Part shown: positions 31,415 through 40,937 of the stretch, piece after piece
Layout: each line of letters opens with the position of its first letter
Position numbering within the stretch: position 1 is the first letter of the stretch
DNA from: Odontocerum albicorne
Taxonomy: Eukaryota; Arthropoda; Insecta; Trichoptera; Odontoceridae
Direction: 5' to 3'
Assembly: GCA_949825065.1 (NCBI GenBank)
Contig: OX463865.1
Span: 19,255,513 to 19,319,512 of the forward strand
DNA length: 64,000 nucleotides
The notes under the pieces: generated by a model
Database searches by the model: none
The model's input: the letters and a program-made list of their open reading frames with translations, nothing else
Told to the model about the DNA's origin: nothing
Translations under genes and position numbers: made by a program

Positions 31415-31493
31415 TGCCATTTGGCTCAATCTATTCCTGTTTGCTCAAATAGCACAATTTTGAGCAAACAGGAATAGATTGAGCCAAATGGCA
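31415..31493. repeat. perfect 35-bp inverted repeat with 9-nt loop
   Basis: The arms 31415-31449 and 31459-31493 are exact reverse complements (TGCCATTTGGCTCAATCTAT at the outer left). The loop is TAGCACAAT. No transposon tips or TA/TTAA flanks accompany it. Confidence 0.95.
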
Positions 31494-31569
31494 TATAACT
31501 GTTGATAGTTTTCAGGACTCCAATAGGGAGATAAGAAACAGATAGGCTATTACAAGTACTAAAGTTCCT

Positions 31570-31765
31570 TGCCCTATATGCAACAGGATATCTTCTTCTT
31601 CTTAAATAGACTCTTGAGTCTGCTATTGTAGGATTGTCCTCCTATGCTGAGCTCTAGCTATCTCTACATCGTTTCGGGGGTCTTCCTGGTGGACGCCGTC
31701 CATGCGGTACTCCATGAAGAGCTATGTATAGAATTCTTGTGGAATTCATTCTCTGTACATGTTGG
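31570..31765 (-). pseudogene. LINE 3' end with AAG-repeat tail
   Basis: The minus strand reads NSTRILYIALHGVPHGRRPP and GRPPKRCRDS, a GRP-rich LINE C-terminal motif, then stops and an AAGAAGAAGAAG tail at 31577-31590. It is close in style to LINE-D but not clearly the same family. Confidence 0.5.
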
Positions 31766-32235
31766 TACCATTATCGTCGACGCTGTTGTCCCCATCTGAC
31801 CACATCTTGGACCTCACAGACCTCTCGGATTGTGGTGTTTTTTACACGATAACGCAAAGTCTTCCAAGGATATGTCTTTCACAAACTGGCTTACATAGTC
31901 ATCTCCAGTGGCAGCAACGCCATGTACCCTGATAGCGAATTTTGAATTGTGGCTATTTCTATTATATTCGTCATGGATAATTAGACATTCATTCATTCAT
32001 GTATTCATACTCAGTGTTAATTCTCCAGCCAGATAACAGTTGCTGGTTTTGTAGTTCAGTATGTAGTTACTGCACACTTCCAGAAAACTCAGACAGTGGA
32101 CTACTGTGTAAAATGTGGTCCATAGTCCGAATCAGGGAGGAAAAACCTTTTAGACAAGTGAATGCATCCAAATTTTAAGGATTAATTAATTTTATTTTTA
32201 GTTAATATGTGTTTCTTTGTATTTTATTATTTTTT
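31766..32235. other. no recognisable feature
   Basis: A 60-codon minus-strand frame shows no motif. The interval may include more upstream sequence of the LINE at 31570. Confidence 0.4.
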
Positions 32236-32237
32236 TA

Positions 32238-32366
32238 TCTTAATTATGCAGATGGCACGACGGTAATTGCCACATTAAAAGAAGAAATAGCCACGCTCTT
32301 TAAAAAGATGGAACACGAAAACATGACCCAAGTAGGACACCTTTTGGATTTTAATATTACAGGGTG
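32238..32366 (+). pseudogene. rearranged LINE-D fragment
   Basis: The plus strand encodes an RT palm piece, NYADGTTVIATLKEEIATLF, in which the second aspartate of YADD is glycine. It is fused at about 32322 to 40 bases that are the antisense of the LINE-D segment IKI(R/Q)KVSYLGHV. The antisense part matches 39070-39118. Confidence 0.6.
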
Positions 32367-32576
32367 GATGGAATCTTAAAATGAACATATTTAAACACTA
32401 ATAAGAGTAAAAGAAGGTTCAATGAAATAACACGTTAGGAAATCATAAGGGATGTTTTTACACCTTCTATACTCATGACTTAGTTGTTCTAATGCAACCC
32501 TTGAATGTATATTACCCTTCCCGCCTGACAGGCGCCTGGAGAATAAAATGACTACACGACCCAAGTCAATACACCC

Positions 32577-33124
32577 TTAACCCTTATATCATGGCATTGT
32601 AACGCAGGTGTTACACTAATTTAGGATTGTTTTTTTTTTAAATCCAGAGACTCTAACGTAATTTAAAATATGGCAACACATTCAAATACTATACATGCAC
32701 TATTGTGTGCAGTGGCATCATATGGTGATAAATATTGACAACGCTACAAGCTTTTAAACGACATCGGGTCAATATATCTGGACAGCGTGGGCGCGTTTTG
32801 AAAATTGGGATAAATTATCTTTAAATATCTTATTAATCACTACATGTAGAGAAAAATTATTCAAACCATTTTACTTGTTGATAATTCAGCTATGTAAATG
32901 TTGTTCTTGTTTTAGATTATTGAATCATTTTATAGCGCTTTTTGTGTTTTATAAAAATTGATATTTTGGCAATGTAACGTGGGTGTTACATACAAAAAAA
33001 ACCTATAAGGAAAAGTTGTGATTTTTTTCCGCAATTTTCCTTCATAATTTACCATATAACGAGGAATCGCCAAAGAAAAACGTTAATATTTGGATAAATT
33101 GAACTTTGCCAAGATAAGGGTTAA
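32577..33124. mobile_element. TTAA-flanked piggyBac-like MITE, family 3
   Basis: TTAA at both ends with tips TTAACCCTTATATCATGGCA and, inverted, TTAACCCTTATCTTGGCAAA. A direct repeat GGCA(T/A)TGTAACG(C/T)(A/G)GGTGTTACA occurs near each end (32593 and 32968). It is 548 bp with no coding sequence. Confidence 0.75.
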
Positions 33125-33352
33125 GGGGAAAAATGACATGACATGCCCATCTTGAGGATAAGCTGAAACTGCGGACCTACATGCTGTAACTAAAAATTCA
33201 AATTCTTTCCTACAAACCAGTCACTTGAAAGTCATTCCAGGTGTGGTCAACTTAAAAATTTAGAATTTTTCCATTATATATTTTTGTTTCGTCAAAATAA
33301 TTAATTACAAAAATAAATCACGGAAGCTTAAACCCGATTATTTATTTATTTA

Positions 33353-33762
33353 TTTAACACTTTTATTGCAAATACAATCTGGCCGGCTTATTGCCAGGCG
33401 GCAATCTCTTCCAACCAACCATACAAAAGTAAAAGAAGCAAGTTACGTGGTCGCATAAATCTTTCAAATGACTATCCATCCCCACGAAATCCATAAATAC
33501 ATATGTGAGCATATGCCCACGGACCCCACAAAGACGGACAATCCCCCGAACATTATTTTTCATATAAAGTGACATATATCATCAATCAAAAGGAAAGGAA
33601 GGGATGGTGGATAGGAAAGGAAAAGAAAAATCGGGAGTGAAACACGTTATTTTACTGACTAGAAATTAAGAGTTTTTTCAGTCGCTTCTTAAAGCATGCC
33701 AAGGACGGAGCGAGTCTTATATTGGTTTGTAACTGATTCCAGAGTCTCACTGGAATCAGTTA
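33353..33762 (-). mobile_element. 5'-truncated LINE-E 3' end
   Basis: This is the inverse of 51600-52019: a T-rich tail (TTTATTTATTTATTTAACAC), the TTATTGCCAGGCGGCAATCT hairpin, the UTR, then the ORF end (inverse of AGACTCTGGAATCAGTTACA) where it is cut off. The reading frame in the short coding part is broken. Confidence 0.8.
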
Positions 33763-33883
33763 CAAATAATTATGTTATATTTAAAAAAAGTACATTTTTC
33801 CTGAATTAGGAATACACAGTATTTATTATATGTAGTTATTTACAAAATAATATACATTTTGGAGTATATGTACCAACGACCTC

Positions 33884-34075
33884 CGTGGCCAAGTCAATAA
33901 GACGTTTGTCTCCCAGCCCGGAGGTTACGGGTTCGTACCCGTTGGAACCCAGATTAAAAAATATATTTTAATCTGGTTTTCACTTAAGACCTCATTATTA
34001 GCATCTTTCTGTTCGGTTGAAAGAGATTACCACTAGGCAATAAGCCCTCCAGGTTTTACTGTATACAACGAAAAA
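33884..34075 (+). repeat. tRNA-derived SINE
   Basis: CCTCCGTGGCCAAGTCAATA, GGTTACGGGTTCGTACCCGT, an AATCTGGTTTTCACTTAAGA body and a GGCAATAAGCCCTCC tail are in canonical order. Confidence 0.8.
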
Positions 34076-34151
34076 GTATAATATAATAATAATAATGTAA
34101 TTGAAGTTTCTTGAATGCAGAATTCTAAAATGTTAAATTTTCTGGATCTTT

Positions 34152-34370
34152 AGACATCTTCTGTGGCCTAGTTGGTAAGACGTCTGTCTCCCAGCCCTAA
34201 GGTTGAGGGTTCAAATCCCGCTGGAATCCAGTATTTTTTTTAAAAGGATTCCAGTCTGATTTTTACTTAAGGTAACTTTAGCATTCTTCTGGTTGGTTGG
34301 AAGAGATTGCCACATGGCTATAAACCCACCTGGTTGTACTGTATACAACTAAACTGTAATACAATTCAAC
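34152..34370 (+). repeat. tRNA-derived SINE, best copy
   Basis: Box A TGGCCTAGTTGG (34163-34174) and box B GGTTCAAATCC (34208-34218) match the internal RNA polymerase III promoter consensus exactly. A non-tRNA body (TCCAGTCTGATTTTTACTTA) follows, then a tail TTGGAAGAGATTGCCACATG and GCTATAAACCCACCTGG that resembles the LINE-E 3' hairpin. No acceptor stem forms, so it is a SINE and not a tRNA gene. Confidence 0.85.
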
Positions 34371-34437
34371 AATACAGTAATTAATTAAAAAAAAAAACAT
34401 CGAAACATGATTAATATAACTAATTTGTGTATATTGT

Positions 34438-34640
34438 AATTTGTTTTTATCAAACACTGTTTAGTCCACTTTTACCGGTTTCAAGGTTTTCACCTCATCA
34501 TCAGGGGAGCACAAACAAGACTTGAAACTGGTAGGGTTATACCGTTACATAAAGTGGAATAAACAGTGTTTGATAAAACAAATAACAATGTCTTTAAACC
34601 TCCATAATGTATTTAATATCTTAACTAGAATCAATCGATA
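34438..34640. repeat. Penelope-like palindromic repeat, copy E
   Basis: The inverse of the left arm holds the cleanest core in the window: CCCCTGATGATGAGGTGAAA then ACCTTGAAACCGGTA. The right arm runs TTGAAACTGGTAGGG ... GTGGAATAAACAGTGTTTGA. Confidence 0.7.
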
Positions 34641-34689
34641 ATCACGAGTATTCGCTAAATCAATATATATTAAAACGTGTAGCTTATAT

Positions 34690-35311
34690 AAGGGACTTAG
34701 GAATTATATTTGATGAAAAACTTTCATTTATAGAACACGTGAACAAAAAATCACTCGGGGGAGTTCAAAAATCTTGGGATTTGTACTAAGAACTGCCCAA
34801 CATTTCTCGGATTTCCGAACATTAAAACTGCTGTACTGCTTTTTGGTATGCAGCCGCCTTGACTACAACTCATCAATATGGTCTCCTCATTACGCCGCCC
34901 ATGCACAAACTTTAGAACGTGTACAAAACAAATTTCTAAGATTCATAAATTTTAAACTTGGAATACCACATGAACAAAGAAATTATTCCAACTTATTAAA
35001 TGCAATGAAGCTCTTAAAGCTGTGTGACAGAAGAAACACAGTCGATATAGTACTGCTATACAAAATCATTCACTCAGTGATTTGATGCACCTCACTTACT
35101 CGCGAGCATTTCATTTCGTATTCCCACTAGATCCACAAGACAGCTCAATCCCTTTTATACCAAAAATTTCTATACTAATTATAAAATCAACTCCTCTGTA
35201 ATTCGTATGCAAAGACTTGGAAACGAGTTTTGCAACAATTTAGATATTTTTAATATAAGTATATATAGTATTCCCCAGAATATCACAACAATATTTAGAA
35301 ATAGCTACTAA
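34690..35311 (+). pseudogene. LINE-F ORF2 C-terminal end
   Basis: It reads RDLGIIFDEKLSFIEHVNKK (end of the RT thumb), then after a frameshift near 34770 LGFVLRTAQHFSDFRTLKLL, VCSRLDYNSSIWSPHYAAHA and LERVQNKFLRFINFKLGIPH. After another shift near 35085 comes FRIPTRSTRQLNPFYTKNFY ... IFRNSY and a stop at 35311. This is the standard post-RT region of jockey-like LINEs. Two frameshifts are seen, and the RT active site lies upstream and is missing. Confidence 0.8.
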
Positions 35312-35633
35312 CTTTGTGTTCTCTTTTATTAATATAAATAACGTAATATAAACAAAACATTAAGGACAATACTTTGCCTCTGGAGTTGAGTAACCCTGCA
35401 TTAACATGTAGGAAGGTTTTAATTCTGCAAAGCAACTTGCATCTCGTTCTACTAATGAGGCCATGTGTTTTCTATATCTCAATATCTATCCATAAAATTC
35501 CCACTTAATTCTCAAAAAATCCAATTTTTGTTCTATGTATGCGTTATTCCACTAAAAACAAATCTAAGTTCTTTACCTGTATAAAATAAGTCTTGGACAA
35601 TTACGTAAGTCTACTTGGTGAAGTTTGGTAATA

Positions 35634-36909
35634 TTAGGTCCCCACATACGAAACCGGCGTTTTGCCGTACTGGCAACTTTGATCTCAAATATCTTCTCTT
35701 TGGTTAGGAATTTCAAATTCAAATTTATACAGCTATTTACTCAAGTATTTGTGTTTCGAAAATCATAATTCATTTGTTTTTTCCTCAATTGTTTTTTTCC
35801 TTTGCGTCACTCAGTTTACAAAATGGAAAACTTGAAATATCGCGTTATTTACGAGTACGAGTTCCACCGTGGCACCAGTGCTGCAGAAAGGGCTCGAAGG
35901 ATTAATGATGTGTATGGCGACGGTGCCGCAAAAGAAAACACAGTGCGTTTTTGGTTCCAACGTTTTCGTTCTGGAAATTTCGACCTGCAGAACAAGCCCC
36001 GTGGAGAAAGTTGATAATGAAGAATTGAAGGCTATTGTGGAAGCGGATCCATCGCAAACCACGTCCGAGTTAGCTGCAGGCTGCGGTGTTAGTGATAAAA
36101 CTGTTTTAATCCACTTGAAGCAAATTGGGAAGGTGAAAAAGCTTGAAAGGTGGGTACCTCACGAATTGAGTGAAGAAAATCAACAAACGCGCGTTGACTG
36201 CTGCGTTGCATTACTCGACCGGCACAATAATGAAGGGATTTTGAATCGAATCATTACCTGTGATGAAAAGTGGATCCTGTATGATAATCGGAAGCGCTCA
36301 TCGCAATGGCTGAACCCTGCCGAACCAGCCAAACCATGCCCCAAGCGAAAATTGACTCCAAAAAAGTTACTTGTGAGCGTTTGGTGGACTAGTGCTGGTG
36401 TCGTTCACTACAGCTTTCTTAAATCTGGCCAGACGATTACGGCAGATGTCTATTGTCAGCAACTGCAAACCATGATGGAAAAGCTAGCTGCTAAACAACC
36501 GAGGCTGGTTAATCGCTCTAGGCCACTGCTGCTTCATGATAACGCTAGACCACACACTGCACAACAGACGGCTACCAAATTAGAAGAGCTTCAATTGGAA
36601 TGTCTAAGACATCCACCGAACTCTCCGGACCTTGCCCCGACAGATTACTATTTTTTTCGAAATTTGGATAACTTCTTGCAAGGGAAAAAATTCAACTCCG
36701 ATGGGGCAGTCCAAACCGACTTCAAAGATTTTATTGATTCCCGTCCGAATGGTTTTTTTAGTAAAGGGATCGATGAACTACCTATGAGATGGCAAAAGTG
36801 CATAGATAGCAATGGTACATACTTTGATTAAATAAATATATTATATTAAAAAAAAATCAACTTTATGTTCCTCTCAAACAAAACGCCAATTTCACATGTA
36901 AGGACCCAA
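35634..36909 (+). mobile_element. nearly intact mariner with demonstrable TA insertion
   Basis: The tips TTAGGTCCCCACATACGAAA and, inverted, TTGGGTCCTTACATGTGAAA agree at 15 of 20 positions. TA is duplicated at 35632-35633 and 36910-36911. The flanks rejoin exactly to the sequence TGGTAATATTTTGTGGTATA present uninterrupted at 10431. The length of 1276 bp is normal. The tip sequence is of the kind seen in cecropia-type mariners (from memory). Confidence 0.95.
35823..36831 (+). pseudogene. mariner transposase, one frameshift
   Basis: The start is MENLKYRVIYEYEFHRGTSA at 35823, with the first HTH and FWFQRFRSGNFDLQNKPRG. A small deletion near 36004 shifts the frame into a stop at 36014. From there to the natural stop at 36831 the second frame is fully open. 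It holds the second HTH (SELAAGCGVSDKTVLIHLKQ), WVPHEL, the first aspartate in TCDEKW, the second in HDNARPHT and the third in APTDYYFF. Exactly 34 residues separate the last two, the DD34D spacing of mariner. This is the best-preserved enzyme in the window. Confidence 0.95.
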
Positions 36910-37123
36910 TATTTTGTGGTATACATACATACCATATATTGAACTTTAATATACATATAATTATTAAATAATTTTAAAACAATGACTGTAATTTATTATT
37001 ACTACTGCTTTTTGTATCTTCATGTTAGTTTAAGATACAGTGTTGTATTATTTGTCAATAATTTGAAGTACTTGTATAACCTGTCACATGTTCATTTGTA
37101 TATAAAAAGACACTGTTGTGTCG

Positions 37124-37346
37124 TTAACACTTGCCACCCTGTGATGGATAGTGAGTGACCAAGACTTATATTTTATTTGATTATTCGACGTTTTAATACA
37201 TAATAAAATTATTTTTATGGCTAATTACAAAAAATAATCTAGCAGATTTTGCATAATTTTATTTTAAAATATACATTTTTCACTGGACGCTTAGCGCCCA
37301 GTACCATGGCTGGTGGAATTTTTTAGCACAGTAAGGCAAGGGTTAA
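37124..37346 (-). mobile_element. TTAA-flanked piggyBac-like MITE, family 2 copy 1
   Basis: TTAA at both ends (37124-37127 and 37343-37346), 223 bp, with tips TTAACACTTGCCACCCTG and, inverted, TTAACCCTTGCCTTACTG. An inverted copy of identical length is at 52045-52267. It sits in the tail of LINE-F; the empty TTAA is at 10643-10646. Confidence 0.9.
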
Positions 37347-38288
37347 TAAATAAATAAATATAAATAAATAAATAAATAAATATAAATATAATTTGTGTAT
37401 ATATGTTATTGGTCGTAAACTCAATTATGTTTACATTTAAAAAAATACATTTTTCTTATGTTTATAATACATAATAATCGATTAATATATTAACAAAATA
37501 AATACATTTTAAAGTAGACGCGTATGTATGTAAATTGAAGTTTCCATCGTATAAAAGTTTCCCATCCCTGGTCTAAATCTTCAGGTGTTCACGGAAAGCT
37601 GTCGTGGAAAATTAACACAAATAATATTTTTTTCGTCTTTCTTTCCCCTGTGGCAACAGCAGCCTGTAGACACAACACAAGTAGACCCTGAACACCTAAT
37701 CAAATCAGTTGAACTGAACACCTCTTCAATCGGTTTCGTATTATATACCACATACATATTTACCATATTGATGACATGTAAATGAAAATATTTTCGTTGG
37801 CCAGCATAGATAAAATGAACATCCTTGACCGCGTACCCCCCTATCGACGTCCGATACAACAAAAGGCTCAAAGCCACGTTTCCGCAATACAGAATATATC
37901 ATGCCAAAATTCATTAATCGTCCGAGGTGATAGTCCACAGCTATTTTAGATTGTAGCTGTACCAAGTACAGAGCATACCAGACGACAACAATTAACAAAC
38001 ATTAAGATATGACTTTATCAATCAATCAATCCGTTTCTCTGACGAAGTTTAGTAACTAAAATTACTTCTCAAAGACTTCTCCATTTCGTTGAAGTGTTAT
38101 TTTCTCATTTGTTATGGCCTTTTGTAACGAAAACACTTTTAGAATTTCAACGTGTAGTTTTATTTGTATAAAGGTTGAATTACATTTGAAGTATAATATT
38201 AACAGTATTATAATAAGGATGATGTTAATATCTTAGCGGCTTTAAGAATAATGATGCTGCCTCAGATATGACGTCCTATTTAAAGCAA
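37347..38288. other. unassigned, one stretch with minus-strand frames
   Basis: The (TAAA)n remainder of LINE-F is followed by AT-rich sequence. At 37581-37998 two overlapping minus-strand frames (98 and 85 codons) are the longest unexplained ones nearby, but they match no family I know and lack splice or start context. Confidence 0.35.
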
Positions 38289-38677
38289 AGATAATTATAC
38301 CACGACCCTTCAATACATTAAGAAGGAATGCGTCGGGCATGTTATGTTTGCCCTTTAAGGTCAAGTCGATATCGGTGATTTATCTCGTCGCAGCTTACCC
38401 ATTTAGTGATATTTAATCTTTATTGATTTGGGCAAACGAGAGGATAACTTAAATATAATGCATTGAAGTTGATAGCGCTAATATTTATAGGACCTAGTAC
38501 ATGGTTAGTTTCCTTGACAAGGGTATAATATAACTTATAATATTTATTTGAATGTGGATAAGATAACATCGGTTTTGGTGATTATACCGTGTTACAGATA
38601 ATGATATTTATAGGTTCTTAGATAAGCGAAACATTGGTTTGCATAATATATTGAGGGTGAATGAGATAAGAAGATAA
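38289..38677. promoter_or_regulatory. cluster of AGATAA motifs (possible GATA-factor sites)
   Basis: AGATAA occurs on the plus strand at 38289, 38561, 38596, 38620, 38664 and 38672, and its inverse TTATCT at 38380. The core A/T-GATA-A/G is bound by GATA zinc-finger factors. The surrounding 38000-38830 is one of the few stretches here without TE signatures. No gene is nearby in the window, and AT-rich DNA gives some motifs by chance. Confidence 0.3.
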
Positions 38678-38836
38678 GATTAACATGCGCTCGCAGTAGA
38701 TACATGACACATTTATGATCTTTGTGGAACAGTCTTGATCGATAATCTTGAGATCAGGAGAGAGGCACTGTGGCTGAGAAGGTGGAGTTATTTGAGACAG
38801 TCAGAGAAAGCGAGATCGATTCTCATAAATAAGTTT

Positions 38837-39290
38837 AATTGTCACCTTCTTCTTCTCAGTGTCATGTCAGGTCCCCCCAACGTTGAATATCACCTGAGAG
38901 TAGGCATCTTCGTCCCCGGCAGCCCGAAAAAGATCTCCAACGCTCCTTATACCAGTTCAATCACGTATATTGCGAAGCCAGGAGATTTACCTCCTGCCAA
39001 CACCTCTTCGACCCTCTATTTTGCCTTGGATGATCAGGTGCAGTAATTTGTATTTTTCTCCTCTCTAAGTACATGACCCAAGTAGGACACCTTTCGGATT
39101 TTAATATTAGTCAGCAGCTCTCTATCAACTTTGGTTCTTTGAAGAACCCTTGTGCTGCTGACCATATCCGTCCAGGGTATCCGTAGCATTCTCCGGTGCA
39201 TCCACATTTCGAATGCTTCCAGTCGGTTCATACTATCAACTTTGAGGGTCCACGATTCCACTTCAATTGTCACCTTAAGTCTTTAAATAT
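38837..39290 (-). pseudogene. LINE-D 3' end with GAA-repeat tail
   Basis: The minus strand reads SWTLKVDSMNRLEAFEMWMH, RRMLRIPWTDMVSSTRVLQR and LLTNIKIRKVSYLGHVLREE. After a shift it reads LIIQGKIEGRRGVGRR and ISWLRNIRDWTG, then a GAAGAAGAAG tail at about 38847. These are typical insect LINE C-terminal motifs. It is 5'-truncated, with two frame breaks. Confidence 0.8.
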
Positions 39291-39349
39291 ATTTTTGGTT
39301 GACAAAAATACCACATGGAAATAAACTTGCCAGGTTGTATATGTTTAAA

Positions 39350-39400
39350 GCAGGACTGGCCAACCCACGGCCCGCGGTCATATATGACAAATTAAGTTTT
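39350..39400 (+). mobile_element. probable hAT terminal fragment
   Basis: CAGGACTGGCCAACCCACGG followed by CCCGCGG is the common hAT tip pattern (CAG-G-TGGCCAACC-GCGGCCC). No partner end was found within the following 500 bases. Confidence 0.45.
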
Positions 39401-39767
39401 TTTTATTTTTTTTATTATCACACAAATATATGATATTTACGAATTAATAACTTAAAATAATAAGTCATTATTTTACCATAGAAATACATTTTGTTCTTGG
39501 TTCAATACGTGTTTTCTCTTCGTATCTAGTAATAGTATCGCTTTTTTCAGATTTCCACTGATTGAACACTTTTTGTGTACCTCTGCATCCGAATCAATCA
39601 CTTACAAAAAACATTAATATAAGTACGAATTTCGCTGTAAAACCAGATATCGAAAAAAAAAAAAGCGATTATGCTTATTTATGTAAGGCCCTTGAAAAAA
39701 TTCAGGTTTTCAACGTGGGGCGTGAGGTAATTTGGGTTGGTCAGGGCTGATTTAAAGCGTAACATAA

Positions 39768-39850
39768 AATATTCTGGGGGTTATGGGTTTGATTCTCGTT
39801 GGAACTAATTTGTTTTAAAAAGGTTCTAGTCTGTTTTACACTAAAAACTT
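39768..39850 (+). repeat. SINE fragment (box B and body only)
   Basis: TTATGGGTTTGATTCTCGTT followed by AGGTTCTAGTCTGTTTTACA matches the middle of the first SINE family. Confidence 0.6.
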
Positions 39851-39869
39851 TAGTGTAAAAAAACTAGTA

Positions 39870-40084
39870 TAGTTCGGAAATTCTAAGATGAGTCCTGTGA
39901 CAGCCCACAAATTTGCCCCAATACAACCTTGTAACGATGTTCAGTAACTTTAATTATTTTCTAAACTTTAATATAAGCCTCACTTCTAATAAATAGCGAG
40001 TTATTTAGGTAAATACATTACATAAGGTTGTATTGGGGCAAATTTGTGAGCTGTCACAGGACTCATCCTAGAATTTCCGAACTA
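39870..40084. mobile_element. TA-flanked foldback MITE (TAGTTCGGAAA family)
   Basis: Long inverted arms start TAGTTCGGAAATTCTAAGAT and include GACAGCCCACAAATTTGCCC and its inverse. TA lies on each side. At 215 bp it appears to be a shortened form of the longer relative at 50194-50765, with which it shares the whole left arm and the GATGTTCAGTAA(C/T)TTTAATT block. Confidence 0.85.
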
Positions 40085-40153
40085 TAGCGACGACGGAGCT
40101 CAAGTCCGAGGTCACGGGAGAAAGAAAATTACTTGCTGTCCAGTAAATATATA

Positions 40154-40914
40154 CAGTGAAACCCCGTTTTTACGTTTTTGAAGGGACTGATTAAAAGAAA
40201 CGTAATTGGAGGGAAAACGTAGATTCGGGGTTAGAAAAAAAAAGAAAATTATTTTTTATTTAGACAATCACGCAAATCGGAAAACTTTTTTCAATCGATT
40301 CGCGATTTTTTATTATCGTAGCCAAAGTTGTAATGGATATCTCCAAATCACGCGCGAGCGAAACACGTGAACCACCAACGTATTTATTCACTTTTTTGAG
40401 AATTTTCCTTTTCTCATGAATCGATAATGTTTTTCTTTGCTGAGACATTATTCGAAGGGATTCAACGAAAAATTGAAAGAAATGGAAAAAAAATGTAACT
40501 TGACACACGAAACACACGACAATTGAAATTGTATGTACACGACTGACACGTTTAAAATACAAGCACAGATTGACCTGTCTATACAGTCTGCCTGCCTCTG
40601 ATTCGCTAAATCTCCCACCAATTGCATCCTATTCCACGACTCGTGTAACCTTGACCATGAGCGTTGCAGACGCACACGTGTCTATAAATAGAAACAACAT
40701 ATTTCTGCTTTCTACAATAATATTCATTTCAAATATTTTAAATCGTCGCGCATTTAATTAAATATGTTAATAAATTGAATTGCATTTTAAATATTTCAAA
40801 CGTAAATTGCGGGATATAAAAACGTAAACACGGGTACTAAATGTACTAAAATAAAACGGGATTGTAAAAATTTAACGCAAATAGCGGGAAAACGTGAAAA
40901 ACGGGGTTTCACTG
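40154..40914 (-). mobile_element. pogo/Tigger-type element, internally deleted
   Basis: The tips CAGTGAAACCCCGTTTTTAC and the near-perfect inverse are preceded by TA on the left; the right flank reads TT, probably mutated. The CAGTGAAACC start is typical of pogo-type elements. It is 761 bp and contains only the start of the transposase. Confidence 0.8.
40260..40448 (-). pseudogene. pogo transposase N-terminal psq/CENP-B-type HTH
   Basis: A 62-residue open frame begins MSQQRKTLSIHEKRKILKKV and continues VSLARDLEISITTLATIIKN and RESIEK, the classic N-terminal helix-turn-helix of pogo/Tigger/CENP-B proteins. It runs out at the internal deletion. The catalytic domain is absent. If translated it could bind related ends, but this is speculative. 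Confidence 0.85.
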
Positions 40915-40937
40915 TTATATTTATAAAGCTTCAGTTT

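Larger units (their letters stand above)
34688..37127 (+). mobile_element. LINE-F 3' portion carrying two nested insertions
   Basis: The coding end is at 34690-35311 and the 3' UTR at 35312-35633, continuing at 36912-37123. It is interrupted by a mariner at 35634 and, at the very end, by a TTAA MITE. Its (TAAA)n tail continues at 37347-37390. The uninterrupted 3' UTR paralogue is at 10309-10666. Confidence 0.8.

Noticed and set aside
34152..34225. Functional tRNA gene
   Set aside because: Boxes A and B are good, but no acceptor stem pairs and the sequence continues into the SINE body found in several other places.
37581..37998. Possible host exon on the minus strand (98- and 85-codon overlapping frames)
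   Set aside because: No recognisable domain, no consensus splice sites bounding an open frame, and the two frames overlap out of phase.
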